Positions 21,700 through 30,740 of a DNA stretch of 64,000 nt are shown here, one piece after another (within the stretch, counting starts at the first letter, position 1; each line of letters starts with the position of its first letter). This stretch comes from Candidatus Nanopelagicales bacterium. Its GTDB lineage: Bacteria > Actinomycetota > Actinomycetes > S36-B12. The stretch lies in assembly GCA_017854795.1 (NCBI GenBank), contig JAFMHB010000009.1:1-64000 (forward strand). The letters are read 5' to 3'. The translations under genes were made by a program, and so were the position numbers. Below the pieces are notes generated by a model. It did not search any database, had not been told where the DNA came from, and saw only the letters and a program-made list of their open reading frames with translations.

Positions 21700-22274
21700 T
21701 GAAACCCTTTCCCGAGTCGCTCAATTAATAGCCGTTCAACACTGTGGGGAAGGAGAGTGCGTTCAACTGTCTTTATTCTTTCGTGCAACTGCTCTTCACT
21801 TTCATCCGGGCGTACATCTACTTGCTCCTGGGAGATTATTTCCCCCGTATCTACTCCCTCATCAATGAAATGAACCGTGCATCCTGTGATCGTGGCCCCT
21901 GCCGCTAGGGCATCACGTACCGCATGTGCACCAGGAAATTGGGGCAGCAAAGAAGGATGTGAATTAACTATTTGCTCGGGAAACTGGTTGACAAATACCG
22001 GACTGAGAATTCGCATGAACCCCGCCGCCACAATCAGATCCGGGTTCAATTCCTTAACCTTCCTGAATAATTCATGCTCCCACGACTCACGTGAATCAAA
22101 ATCATTGAGTGGGATTGTTCGCACCAGAATTTCACGACGCCGAGCAATGTCAACTGCCCGTGCATCTGGCTGATCGCTGACCAAGCCGACCACGCTGGTT
22201 CCCACTCCGGAATCTAAGAGTGCCTCAAAAAGCGTTCCGGTACCGGATGCTAAAACGACTATTCGAGCGGTCAC
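21696..22274 (-). CDS. purN: Phosphoribosylglycinamide formyltransferase
   Basis: Transfers a formyl group from 10-formyl-THF to GAR in purine synthesis. Motifs: [17 protein letters not shown] at the N-terminus, [35 protein letters not shown] (catalytic Asn and His) and [18 protein letters not shown] with the catalytic Asp. The 192 residues are normal. GTG 22274 overlaps the upstream membrane-protein stop by 4 nt; its own stop overlaps purH by 4 nt. The order DUF6350 / membrane protein / purN / purH is a known actinobacterial arrangement. Confidence 0.95.
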   Translation of the reverse strand: MTARIVVLASGTGTLFEALLDSGVGTSVVGLVSDQPDARAVDIARRREILVRTIPLNDFDSRESWEHELFRKVKELNPDLIVAAGFMRILSPVFVNQFPEQIVNSHPSLLPQFPGAHAVRDALAAGATITGCTVHFIDEGVDTGEIISQEQVDVRPDESEEQLHERIKTVERTLLPHSVERLLIERLGKGFQ

Positions 22275-22993
22275 AGAGCCGGATCAACCAACTCGCCTTG
22301 AAGTGTTCGGTACGCATATCCGGTCACCAAAGCGGCTAAAGGCAGGAAGAGAAGCGTCGGGATCCCCCAGAATAAACCGGAAATCAAGTACGCGGCACCA
22401 CTAAATAACAAAACTAAAATCGCAAGTGGCCAATTGAGACGGACCAAACGGCTACTTGACTTCAATGCTTGAAATGGTGTTAATCCGCGGTCCAAGGCGA
22501 AAAAGGGGGCATATTGAAATAACAGGACTGCAAAGACGGCTGGCACGATGAACAGGAAAAGTCCAGCAACGAAAGTGACCATGATCAGTAATACTGTCAA
22601 AGTAAATGCTCCAAAATGGGGACCTGTGAATGTGTCAGCAAACCCGATTTTTCGTCCGAGCGTTACGTAGAGAGCACCACGAATAACACCTGCCGTTGCT
22701 AAGAAAGACGCTACTACGAACACAACTGCCAGAAGAATAACTAGCAGAAGAGACCCCATCTCCGATTCAAAGCATGTTGCCATTGCTGCTGAGTTCAATG
22801 TTTCACCGGCACCGCCCACTTCGATGCAGCGGGAAAATGATTCGGTAAATGGGTCTGCCGCAAACTGCTGCCCAAATTGCAGAATCATGACTACAACGGC
22901 TAGTGCGATAAATGCCAAAATATTTTTGGAAAAGGCAACTCGCGCCCACCCCACTGCGGTACCGAACCGAACCTCATTCTGGTCTCTACTCAT
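22271..22993 (-). CDS. Conserved integral membrane protein of unknown function
   Basis: About 240 residues with six predicted membrane helices. An N-terminal helix after EVRFGTAVGWARVAFSKN is followed by a short external segment with two Cys (CIEVGGAGETLNSAAMATC) that could form a disulfide, and then paired helices. The stretch YAPFFALDRGLTPFQALKSSSRLVRLNW resembles the amphipathic motif of DUF975/DUF2189-like proteins, which I note only as similarity. ATG 22993 overlaps the DUF6350 stop (ATGAGTAG). No function is assigned. The gene is sandwiched between DUF6350 and purN in one operon. Confidence 0.7.
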   Translation of the reverse strand: MSRDQNEVRFGTAVGWARVAFSKNILAFIALAVVVMILQFGQQFAADPFTESFSRCIEVGGAGETLNSAAMATCFESEMGSLLLVILLAVVFVVASFLATAGVIRGALYVTLGRKIGFADTFTGPHFGAFTLTVLLIMVTFVAGLFLFIVPAVFAVLLFQYAPFFALDRGLTPFQALKSSSRLVRLNWPLAILVLLFSGAAYLISGLFWGIPTLLFLPLAALVTGYAYRTLQGELVDPAL

Positions 22994-24302
22994 GATTGCG
23001 TTGTGCTTCATCAAAAACGGGTTCTGGGACTACCGCTATTTTTAAGTGACGGTTTCGGACAAAAGCTTTAGACGGCAGCACGGCCGTTGGACTAATACCC
23101 ACCGCCATTAAAATCCAAAAAAGAGACGCTGATAACAAGGGGTCGGGTCCCAAAGAAATCAGACGAACGTCACCCAAATTTCCCAGTGATATCAATGCCA
23201 AGAAGTAAAGGATTACGGCGCCAACAAATGCCATTGTTAATCCGATAACCAGACGAATCAGTGCACTTTCCTTGCCGAGACTTTTCGAGATCCCGACACC
23301 CCACAAAACGCCAATACCAATTACCAGCAGAGGAAGCAGCCAGACAAGTGCGCCCGCAGTTTCTGGGATAGCAACTAGCGGCGGAAATGGTGGTAGCTGC
23401 GTGGGAGCAGTAACCGGAATGAACGGGGAGACCATTACGTCGGGTCCAATACTGAACCCGGCACCAACAATGTAAGCGGCACTCCACACAACAAGAACGG
23501 GAGCGTATCCGATCGTCAGGGCCAGCATTGCCAAAATTCCGCTCCAACCAGGATTAAGACCCATAAATAAATCCATGGCAGAGCCAAAATTAGCGAGGAG
23601 CCGTACCGCCAACATGATGGCGGCTACTCCCAAAAGCGCTATAACCGCGCCAACACCCCTGCGCAACACGAACACTGCGAGGGGCGGGATTCTTGAACCC
23701 AATTGAGCGTTGGCACCACTGAGAATTCCCACTGTTACGGCACTAACACCCATGGCCAGGGACACGCTCAGGGCCCACCAATCACTGAAGGAGATATTCA
23801 TTGAGGTGGTGAAGTGGCCCGCTGCAACAATCGCCACCACATAAATCACCACCATAATCACACCACCGAGAACCCGCCAACGTGTTCCATGAGTGGTGCG
23901 AATTGAGATCGACCTGCCGGCGACGAACAGCAACACCCAAGGGATTAGGGCTAGACCCCAAGGAATCAACGTGATGGTGGCCGAACCAAGTTTCGGTGGT
24001 ACGCCATTGATCAATAACCAACCCCAAGTGATTGCATCCAGATATCCCTTGACACTCGACGGACGGTCACCGCCAAATAACAAGGTAGGTAGCAAAATTA
24101 GGGATGAAAGAGCCACCGTTACCAGAATTACTGAGGTAGACAAGATGATTGACCACGTTATTGAACTCACTGCAGGTTTGCCAGTAAACCCCATTACTCG
24201 GTCTCTGGTATTGCCTGACTCAGGTTCTGAACGCTGCGCACTTTGTTCTTCTTCCTGCGCAGGTGTCCCCATCTCTGGCGGTGCCTGCTGACTCACAAGC
24301 AC
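22986..24302 (-). CDS. DUF6350 family polytopic membrane protein (PerM-like)
   Basis: 438 residues with a charged Pro/Glu-rich cytoplasmic N-terminus (residues 1-40) and about ten membrane helices. The family is defined by position and topology: it lies between sucCD and purN/purH in many actinobacteria, where the mycobacterial member (PerM) is tied to cell division and acid/magnesium stress. YLDAITWGWLLINGVPPKLG and LNPGWSGILAMLALTIGYAPVLVVWSAAYIVGAGF are conserved-looking helices. GTG 24302 is the longest start; GTG 24296 is an alternative. The family name rests partly on context. Confidence 0.75.
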   Translation of the reverse strand: MLVSQQAPPEMGTPAQEEEQSAQRSEPESGNTRDRVMGFTGKPAVSSITWSIILSTSVILVTVALSSLILLPTLLFGGDRPSSVKGYLDAITWGWLLINGVPPKLGSATITLIPWGLALIPWVLLFVAGRSISIRTTHGTRWRVLGGVIMVVIYVVAIVAAGHFTTSMNISFSDWWALSVSLAMGVSAVTVGILSGANAQLGSRIPPLAVFVLRRGVGAVIALLGVAAIMLAVRLLANFGSAMDLFMGLNPGWSGILAMLALTIGYAPVLVVWSAAYIVGAGFSIGPDVMVSPFIPVTAPTQLPPFPPLVAIPETAGALVWLLPLLVIGIGVLWGVGISKSLGKESALIRLVIGLTMAFVGAVILYFLALISLGNLGDVRLISLGPDPLLSASLFWILMAVGISPTAVLPSKAFVRNRHLKIAVVPEPVFDEAQRNHE

Positions 24303-24347
24303 AATCTACCTTTCCCCCAGCCGTTTTCGACCAAGGCACACAGCCCC

Positions 24348-24385
24348 TTAGGACGGAATCTTGCGCTTAGGACAGAATCTTGCGC
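24348..24385. repeat. 19-bp tandem duplication at the 3' end of sucD
   Basis: Positions 24348-24366 and 24367-24385 differ by one base. The second copy, in minus-strand sense, encodes the last codons of sucD and its stop. The first copy repeats them just behind the stop codon. Confidence 0.75.
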
Positions 24386-25233
24386 ATGAGTTCAGCGGCT
24401 GCACTTGGTGTGCGACCTACCTGTACTCCTGCCGCCTCCAAAGCCTCCTGCTTAGCAGCAGCCGTCCCCGAGGAACCGGAAACAATCGCTCCAGCGTGAC
24501 CCATAGTCTTTCCTTCAGGTGCGGTGAACCCTGCGACGTAGCCAACTACCGGCTTAGTTACATGGTCTTTAATGTAGGCGGCGGCCCGCTCTTCAGCATC
24601 GCCACCAATTTCACCGATCATGACGATTGCGTCGGTATCGGGGTCGTTTTGGAATGCCTCGAGTGCGTCGATGTGGGTGGTTCCAATGATGGGGTCGCCA
24701 CCAATTCCCACGCAGGTCGAGAAGCCAAAATCGCGGAGTTCGTACATCATTTGATACGTCAGAGTTCCTGACTTTGAGACCAGTCCGATTCGACCCGGCT
24801 TGGTGATGTCAGAGGGGATAATCCCCGCATTTGATGCACCTGGACTAATGATTCCGGGGCAGTTTGGACCAATGATCCTCGTGGTTCCCGCATTCACCGC
24901 GTATTGGAAGAACTGTGCCGTGTCATGAACCGGAATTCCTTCAGTGATGACGACACAGAGTGGAATCTTCGCGTCAACAGCCTCTTCTACTGCAGCCTTG
25001 GCGAACTTGGGTGGCACGAAAACCACAGAGACATTCGCGCCGGTTGCCGCCATTGCCGCAGCGACGTCGTTGAATACCGGAATTCCGTCCACATCAGCAC
25101 CGGCTTTGCCAGGTGTTACGCCTGCAACAACCTTGGCTCCACTTGCAACCATGCGGCGCGTGTGTTTTGTGCCCTCAGATCCGGTCATTCCCTGAACAAG
25201 GATTTTGCTGTCTTCATTGAGCCAAATTGCCAT
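24367..25233 (-). CDS. sucD: Succinyl-CoA synthetase (ADP-forming) alpha subunit
   Basis: Catalyses succinyl-CoA to succinate with nucleotide phosphorylation; the alpha subunit carries the phosphohistidine. Motifs: [18 protein letters not shown] (CoA site), [43 protein letters not shown] and [18 protein letters not shown] with the active His. The 288 residues start at ATG 25233, 4 nt behind sucC. A short tail duplication follows the stop. Confidence 0.97.
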   Translation of the reverse strand: MAIWLNEDSKILVQGMTGSEGTKHTRRMVASGAKVVAGVTPGKAGADVDGIPVFNDVAAAMAATGANVSVVFVPPKFAKAAVEEAVDAKIPLCVVITEGIPVHDTAQFFQYAVNAGTTRIIGPNCPGIISPGASNAGIIPSDITKPGRIGLVSKSGTLTYQMMYELRDFGFSTCVGIGGDPIIGTTHIDALEAFQNDPDTDAIVMIGEIGGDAEERAAAYIKDHVTKPVVGYVAGFTAPEGKTMGHAGAIVSGSSGTAAAKQEALEAAGVQVGRTPSAAAELMRKILS

Positions 25234-25237
25234 TGGA

Positions 25238-26410
25238 TTACGCTCCCTTTCGAGCTGCTGCGAGTTCAGCCACCCGGCGCGCTGCTGCGTCCATGGTGTC
25301 AACTAGTTCAATAAATTTGTGATTTGCTTTGTTGAGAATTGCCCTGCCTTCAACAGCGTTATTTCCGTCAATGCGAGCGACGATCGGCTTGGTAACACTG
25401 TCTCCAAGTTGATCAACTGCTTGCAGAATCCCGTTGGCCACTGCATCGCATGCAGTAATACCGCCGAAGATATTGACAAAGACCGCTTGGACTTCGGGGT
25501 CATTGAGAACAATGTCGAGACCGTTTGCCATGACTTCGGCCGACGCCCCACCACCAATGTCCAAGAAGTTTGCCGGCTTAATGCCACCAAACTCCTCTCC
25601 TGCATAGGCGACAACATCAAGTGTGCTCATGACAAGCCCCGCGCCGTTTCCGATGATTCCCACGTCGCCTTCAAGCTTGACGTAGTTCAAATCCATTGCT
25701 TTTGCACGGGTCTCAATGTTGTCAGGATCCGAGTCGTCAAAAGCGGCATGGTCAGGTTGGCGGTAATCAGCGTTGTCATCGATCGTGACTTTGCCGTCGA
25801 GTGCGAGCACCTCGCCTGTTGGAGTAAGGACGAGTGGGTTTACTTCAACGAGGGTTGCGTCTTCGGCCACCATGACTTCCCACAATTTGACCAGAATGTC
25901 GGCAACTTGACCTTGAATCGCCTCGTCAAATTTCGCTGCTGCAGCAATCTCTCTAGCCTTCGCGGGGGTTACACCCTCAAGTGCATCGACCCTGATTTTT
26001 GCAAGTGCCTCAGGATTGTTGACGGCAACTTCTTCGATCTCAACTCCACCCTCGACACTGGCCATTGCCAGAAATGAACGGTTCGACCGGTCGAGTAAAA
26101 ATGAGACGTAGTATTCCTCCGCAATATCTGCAGCGTGGGCTACGAGCACCTTGTGAACGGTGTGACCCTTGATGTCCATGCCCAAAATATCCCCGGCAAT
26201 CTCGCGTGTCTCTGCGGGGTTTTTCGCAAGCTTCACGCCACCGGCCTTGCCGCGGCCGCCCACTTTTACCTGAGCCTTAACGACCACCGGGCCATTAATG
26301 GATTCAGCGATCGCGACGGCTGCATCAACATCAAGCGCGACATCACCAGCGGTAATGGGGAGCCCATGCTTTCCGAAAAGTTCCTTGGCTTGGTATTCGT
26401 ACAGATCCAC
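25238..26410 (-). CDS. sucC: Succinyl-CoA synthetase (ADP-forming) beta subunit
   Basis: Nucleotide-binding subunit of the TCA-cycle enzyme. It begins [38 protein letters not shown] is the ATP-grasp region, [20 protein letters not shown] is a family hallmark, and [14 protein letters not shown] plus [17 protein letters not shown] lie in the C-terminal ligase domain. The 390 residues start at GTG 26410, with AGGGAG 6-7 nt upstream. sucD follows after 4 nt. Confidence 0.97.
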   Translation of the reverse strand: MDLYEYQAKELFGKHGLPITAGDVALDVDAAVAIAESINGPVVVKAQVKVGGRGKAGGVKLAKNPAETREIAGDILGMDIKGHTVHKVLVAHAADIAEEYYVSFLLDRSNRSFLAMASVEGGVEIEEVAVNNPEALAKIRVDALEGVTPAKAREIAAAAKFDEAIQGQVADILVKLWEVMVAEDATLVEVNPLVLTPTGEVLALDGKVTIDDNADYRQPDHAAFDDSDPDNIETRAKAMDLNYVKLEGDVGIIGNGAGLVMSTLDVVAYAGEEFGGIKPANFLDIGGGASAEVMANGLDIVLNDPEVQAVFVNIFGGITACDAVANGILQAVDQLGDSVTKPIVARIDGNNAVEGRAILNKANHKFIELVDTMDAAARRVAELAAARKGA

Positions 26411-26522
26411 AAAAACTCCCTAATTCATGATGATTTAATCCACGCCCGGCGTGCCGCCTAAGCCTATTGACCCGCTGACCTGCTTTTGGACACTATCTGT
26501 GTGATCTTGAACGCACTACCGG

Positions 26523-26933
26523 CTAGCCACGCACCGAAACGTGCTCGTTGACCCAATCCACGACCGACTGGGTTGTTGTTCCTGGAGTAAAGATTTCAGC
26601 AACACCCGCTGATTTGAGGACAGGGATATCAGCTTCAGGAATGATTCCTCCCCCGAAAACGACGATATCTGCGGCCCCTGCTGCGGCCAACTCTTTCAAC
26701 AGCTCTGGGAAGAGGGTGAGGTGCGCACCCGAGAGAATTGATATTCCGATCACGTCGGCGTCTTCTTGGACTGCGGTCGCGGCAATTGCAACGGGGGTTT
26801 GGTGCAGTCCCGTGTAGATCACTTCGCATCCGGCATCGCGTAATGCTCGAGCGATTACTTTCGCGCCACGGTCGTGACCGTCTAATCCCGGTTTCGCAAT
26901 GACCACTCGGATAGGACGTCCTTCTGCACTCAT
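26523..26933 (-). CDS. Cobalamin-binding small subunit of methylmalonyl-CoA mutase family enzyme
   Basis: A free-standing B12-binding domain of 136 residues, partner of the catalytic subunit encoded 20 kb away at 5089. The base-off B12 motif is complete: DGHDRG with His20 as lower cobalt ligand, SILSGAH and [38 protein letters not shown] is nearly invariant in IcmB/MCM small subunits. ATG 26933 lies 7 nt behind TAGCAT and is probably leaderless. The divergent neighbour is malic enzyme. No other cobalamin-dependent enzyme is in the window, so pairing with the 5089 subunit is the simplest reading. Confidence 0.93.
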   Translation of the reverse strand: MSAEGRPIRVVIAKPGLDGHDRGAKVIARALRDAGCEVIYTGLHQTPVAIAATAVQEDADVIGISILSGAHLTLFPELLKELAAAGAADIVVFGGGIIPEADIPVLKSAGVAEIFTPGTTTQSVVDWVNEHVSVRG

Positions 26934-26940
26934 GGAGAGA

Positions 26941-26946
26941 ATGCTA
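26941..26946 (-). promoter_or_regulatory. Putative -10 box of leaderless mutase small-subunit transcript
   Basis: TAGCAT on the minus strand, 7 nt before the ATG at 26933. Confidence 0.45.
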
Positions 26947-27000
26947 TCGCGCTGAAAAAATACTCCTCATAGCCCTCAAACCCTTGAATGACACCGGTCA

Positions 27001-27006
27001 TAGGCT
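27001..27006 (+). promoter_or_regulatory. Putative -10 box of leaderless malic enzyme transcript
   Basis: TAGGCT, 7 nt before the ATG at 27014. No Shine-Dalgarno sequence is seen. Confidence 0.5.
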
Positions 27007-27013
27007 TATTGCC

Positions 27014-28408
27014 ATGACTCAGGCAACCGGCTACTCGATCACCATTCGAATGCACGTCACACCCGAACTCCATGCTTCCGGGAAAATTATTGCAGCCGTG
27101 AGCGACGCCGGAGGAGTGATCACGGGCCTGGACGTCTCAGATCCCGGCACAGAAACCACCGTTGTTGACCTCAGTGCGCTGGTTCATGACCCCGATCACG
27201 CCGAATCAATCCGGGAAACTCTCAATGGCATTGATGGCTGCAAGGTCGACAAAGTCAGTGATTCGGTTTTCCTCGTTCACCTCGGCGGGAAAATCGAAGT
27301 TGGTATCAAAGTACCTATGCGCAATCGCACAGACTTAGCGCGCGCTTACACCCCAGGAGTGGCCCGCGTGTGTCTTGCGATCGCGGAAAATCCTTCAGAT
27401 GCGCGCAACTTGACCATCAAACGCAATACCGTCGCGGTCGTCACGGATGGTTCAGCAGTTCTTGGACTAGGAAATATTGGTCCAGAAGCTGCCATGCCGG
27501 TCATGGAAGGCAAGGCTGCGCTCTTTAAAAAATTTGCCAACGTCGATGCATGGCCGATCTGCCTCGACACTCAAGATGTTGATGAAATCGTGCGAACCGT
27601 AGAAATTATCGCTCCGGGTTTTGGGGGAATCAACCTCGAGGACATATCAGCACCGCGTTGCTTTGAGGTCGAACGACGACTGCGTGAACGCCTGAACATT
27701 CCTGTATTTCACGATGATCAACACGGCACCGCGGTTGTCGTTTTGGCCGCATTGATTAATGCCTCGAAGTTGGTGAAGAAAGAACTCGCCACGTTGAAAA
27801 TTGTCATGTCGGGGGCTGGCGCTGCGGGCGCTGCCGTTGCGCAACTTCTACTCCATGCGGGCGTTGAAAACATCACATTGTTTGACTCAAAAGGCGCGGT
27901 CACATCAAGTCGGACCGATCTCGACCCCGATCGCACTGAACTAGCCAAACGCACGAACTTGAATAAGTTCAATGGTTCACTCGCTCAAGCAATGGTTGAT
28001 GCTGATGTCTTTATTGGTGTGTCGCAACCCAATGTGATTACTGCAGCTGATGTTGAAAAGATGGCTAAAGACTCAATTGTTTTCGCACTGGCAAACCCTG
28101 ACCCCGAAATCAATCCGATTGAGGCAGCAAAATTTGCCAAGGTCGTTGCTACGGGACGAAGTGACTTCCCGAATCAGATTAACAACGTACTTGCATTCCC
28201 TGGCATTTTCCGCGGACTACTTGACAGCGGCGCGATTGAGATAACCGATGAAGTCCTTATAGCCTCTGCCAAGGCGATCGCTGAGTGTGTAAGCGACAAG
28301 GCCCTTTCCCCCGTTTACATCGTTCCCAGTGTTTTTGACAGCAGTGTTGCCCCTGCAGTGGCCGCAGCGGTTATCGAGGCAACAAAAGTGAAGGGTTCTG
28401 GTAACTAA
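27014..28408 (+). CDS. NAD-dependent malic enzyme with N-terminal ACT-like domain
   Basis: Oxidative decarboxylation of malate to pyruvate. Residues 1-75 look like an ACT regulatory domain ([35 protein letters not shown]), as in many actinobacterial malic enzymes. The catalytic part has [64 protein letters not shown] and [16 protein letters not shown] for NAD. The start at ATG 27014 gives 464 residues beginning at the ACT domain and fits a leaderless TAGGCT box; an upstream start at 26984 has no support. Its 3' end overlaps pcrA by 4 nt in a convergent arrangement. Confidence 0.92.
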   Translation: MTQATGYSITIRMHVTPELHASGKIIAAVSDAGGVITGLDVSDPGTETTVVDLSALVHDPDHAESIRETLNGIDGCKVDKVSDSVFLVHLGGKIEVGIKVPMRNRTDLARAYTPGVARVCLAIAENPSDARNLTIKRNTVAVVTDGSAVLGLGNIGPEAAMPVMEGKAALFKKFANVDAWPICLDTQDVDEIVRTVEIIAPGFGGINLEDISAPRCFEVERRLRERLNIPVFHDDQHGTAVVVLAALINASKLVKKELATLKIVMSGAGAAGAAVAQLLLHAGVENITLFDSKGAVTSSRTDLDPDRTELAKRTNLNKFNGSLAQAMVDADVFIGVSQPNVITAADVEKMAKDSIVFALANPDPEINPIEAAKFAKVVATGRSDFPNQINNVLAFPGIFRGLLDSGAIEITDEVLIASAKAIAECVSDKALSPVYIVPSVFDSSVAPAVAAAVIEATKVKGSGN

Positions 28409-30693
28409 AGCTTTTCAACAGGGGCATAACGCAGCAAGAGACGCTTGACTCCCGATGCACCGAAGTCAATCGTTGCGTCAGCACGATCTCCGCTGCCACC
28501 AGTTTCAACCACCGTGCCCATGCCGAATTTTTCATGGGTGACGCGGTCCCCTGCGCTGAGTGAGATCGTATTGGCACTGACACTTTTGCTCCCTCGACGC
28601 AGTGACGAATCCGATCCGGACCAACTGGCAGAACCAAAACTTGAACTCGCGGCAAACATCGGCGGAGCTTCCCGTTCCCACTTTATGTGTTGCTCTGGGA
28701 TTTCATCGAGGAAACGGCTTTGGGGATTGGCTGCCGGGCTGCCCCAAGAAGACCGGGTAAGGGACCTGCTCAGGAACAGGCGCTGACGGGCGCGGGTGAT
28801 ACCTACGTAAGCCAGTCGCCTTTCCTCCTCTAATTCACGTGCCTCACCCAGAGACCTCGAATGGGGGAAGATCCCTTCTTCCATTCCAGTGAGGAAAACG
28901 GTGGGGAATTCGAGCCCTTTGGCGGTGTGCAAGGTCATCAGGGTGACCACGCCCCCGTGATCCTCGCCGTCAGGGATTGAATCGGCGTCTGCGACCAAAG
29001 CCACATTTTCGAGAAAGTCAATCAAGGTTCCTTCAGGGTTGTCGACCAGGAAAGCTGCGGCAACTGACTCGAGTTCTGCAAGGTTTTCAATTCGACCTTC
29101 ATCTTGTAAATCATTTGACGCTCGAAGTTCGGAGAGATAACCACTTTGCTCAATTGCTGCTTGTACAACCAGCGCAGGCTCGGTACCTGATTCAAACAGC
29201 GTCTGCAGCCCCTGCATCAACTCGACAAAACTGGCAATGGCGCTGATGGATCGGGTGGCGAGCCCAGGGACGTCGGCCGCTCGCTGCAAGCTTTCAAAAA
29301 AGGTTATACGTTCCCGTTCGGCATAGGCACCGATCATTGCTTCTGCGCGATCACCGATCCCGCGCTTGGGTGTATTGAGAATTCGGCGCAGCGAGACTTC
29401 GTCGGCCGGGTTAACAATTGTGCGCAGATAGGCCAAAATATCTCGAACTTCTTTGCGTTCATAAAAGCGAACACCACCCACTACTTTGTAGGGCATCCCC
29501 GTTCGAATAAAAATCTCTTCGACCGCACGTGACTGCGCATTTGTTCGGTAAAAGACTGCCGTGTCACCTGGCCGCGAAATTCCTTCATCGGACATGCGAT
29601 CGATCTCACGGGCAATGAATGAAGCTTCGTCGTGTTCGTCGTCTCCCACGTACACCTTGATCAGGTCACCATTGCCAGAGTCGGTCCACAAATTCTTGGC
29701 TCGGCGTGAGGTGTTTTTCGCAATCACCGCATTGGCTGCACTCAGAATTGTTTGCGTCGAGCGATAGTTTTGTTCTAGGAGGATCGTGGTCGCGTTGGGG
29801 TAGTCACGCTCGAATTCCTCAATATTTCGGATCGTGGCGCCACGGAATGCGTAAATCGATTGATCAGCGTCACCGACCACGCACAATTCACCCGGTGGCG
29901 GTGAATCAGGTGACGCAGCAACGGTCCCGACAAGTTCCTTGATCAACATGTATTGGGCATGGTTCGTGTCCTGATACTCGTCAACCAAGATCTGACGGAA
30001 TCGGCGCCGATACATATTTGCAACCTCAGGGAAAAGTTGCAGCAGGGCAACGGTTGAACCAATCAGGTCGTCAAAATCAAATGCGTTAGCGAGGGTCAGG
30101 CGGTTCTGATATTCGCGGTAGATCTGGGCAATTACCGACTCAATTGCAGCGTCCTTGTCAGAGGATAATTGGGTGTTTGTCAGAAAAGTTTCATGATCAA
30201 TGAGTTCATTTTTTGCCGATGAAATCCGGGACAGCACCATGCGCGGACGAGTATTTTTTGCATCAATGTTGAAATCACGCAAGATCAAAGTGATGAGGCG
30301 TAATGAGTCTTGGGTGTCATAAATTGTGAAGTTGGCCTTGATCCCGAGTCGGTGGGCTTCGGCTCGCAAAATACGCACACATGCACTGTGAAAAGTCGAA
30401 ACCCACATGGTGCGTCCAGCTGGGCCAACGATTTCGACGACGCGATCCTTCATTTCGGCGGCAGCCTTATTCGTGAATGTGATCGCGAGTATTTGTCCGG
30501 GAGTTGCATCTCCTGTGGCAAGTAAATGTGCGATTCGGCGGGTGAGAACTCTCGTTTTTCCCGAACCTGCACCGGCCACAATCAATAGCGGGCTACCACG
30601 ATGCTCAACAGCCTTGCGTTGCGCCGGGTTGAGATCTTCGAGTAATTGATCACCTCGTTGAGAAAATAACTGGGATTGGCTCGAATCAGACAC
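28405..30693 (-). CDS. pcrA: ATP-dependent DNA helicase PcrA/UvrD
   Basis: Superfamily 1A 3'-5' helicase for repair and replication-fork processing. Helicase motifs in order: LNPAQRKAVEH (Q motif), VAGAGSGKTRVL (Walker A, residues 40-50), ILAITFTNKAAAEMKDRV (Ia), FDDL and LVDEYQDTNHAQY (II), VVGDADQSIYAFRGA (III), LEQNYRS (IV), TLHTAKGLEFPTVFL (V) and EEERRLAYVGITRARQRLFLS (VI). The C-terminus (DRVTHEKFGMGTVVE) is the Tudor-like RNA-polymerase contact module. 762 residues. GTG 30693 lies 6 nt behind TAGACT and is probably leaderless. Confidence 0.96.
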   Translation of the reverse strand: MSDSSQSQLFSQRGDQLLEDLNPAQRKAVEHRGSPLLIVAGAGSGKTRVLTRRIAHLLATGDATPGQILAITFTNKAAAEMKDRVVEIVGPAGRTMWVSTFHSACVRILRAEAHRLGIKANFTIYDTQDSLRLITLILRDFNIDAKNTRPRMVLSRISSAKNELIDHETFLTNTQLSSDKDAAIESVIAQIYREYQNRLTLANAFDFDDLIGSTVALLQLFPEVANMYRRRFRQILVDEYQDTNHAQYMLIKELVGTVAASPDSPPPGELCVVGDADQSIYAFRGATIRNIEEFERDYPNATTILLEQNYRSTQTILSAANAVIAKNTSRRAKNLWTDSGNGDLIKVYVGDDEHDEASFIAREIDRMSDEGISRPGDTAVFYRTNAQSRAVEEIFIRTGMPYKVVGGVRFYERKEVRDILAYLRTIVNPADEVSLRRILNTPKRGIGDRAEAMIGAYAERERITFFESLQRAADVPGLATRSISAIASFVELMQGLQTLFESGTEPALVVQAAIEQSGYLSELRASNDLQDEGRIENLAELESVAAAFLVDNPEGTLIDFLENVALVADADSIPDGEDHGGVVTLMTLHTAKGLEFPTVFLTGMEEGIFPHSRSLGEARELEEERRLAYVGITRARQRLFLSRSLTRSSWGSPAANPQSRFLDEIPEQHIKWEREAPPMFAASSSFGSASWSGSDSSLRRGSKSVSANTISLSAGDRVTHEKFGMGTVVETGGSGDRADATIDFGASGVKRLLLRYAPVEKL

Positions 30694-30699
30694 TGATGC

Positions 30700-30705
30700 A
30701 GTCTA
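30700..30705 (-). promoter_or_regulatory. Putative -10 box of leaderless pcrA transcript
   Basis: TAGACT on the minus strand, 6 nt before the GTG at 30693. Confidence 0.45.
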
Positions 30706-30740
30706 GGCCCAACCACTGAGACCCGATCAAACGGCGAAAA

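Noticed and set aside
28405-28408. Overlap of malic enzyme and pcrA ends as a possible fusion or frameshift
   Set aside because: They are convergent genes with intact C-termini; a 4-nt overlap of stops is ordinary in this compact genome.
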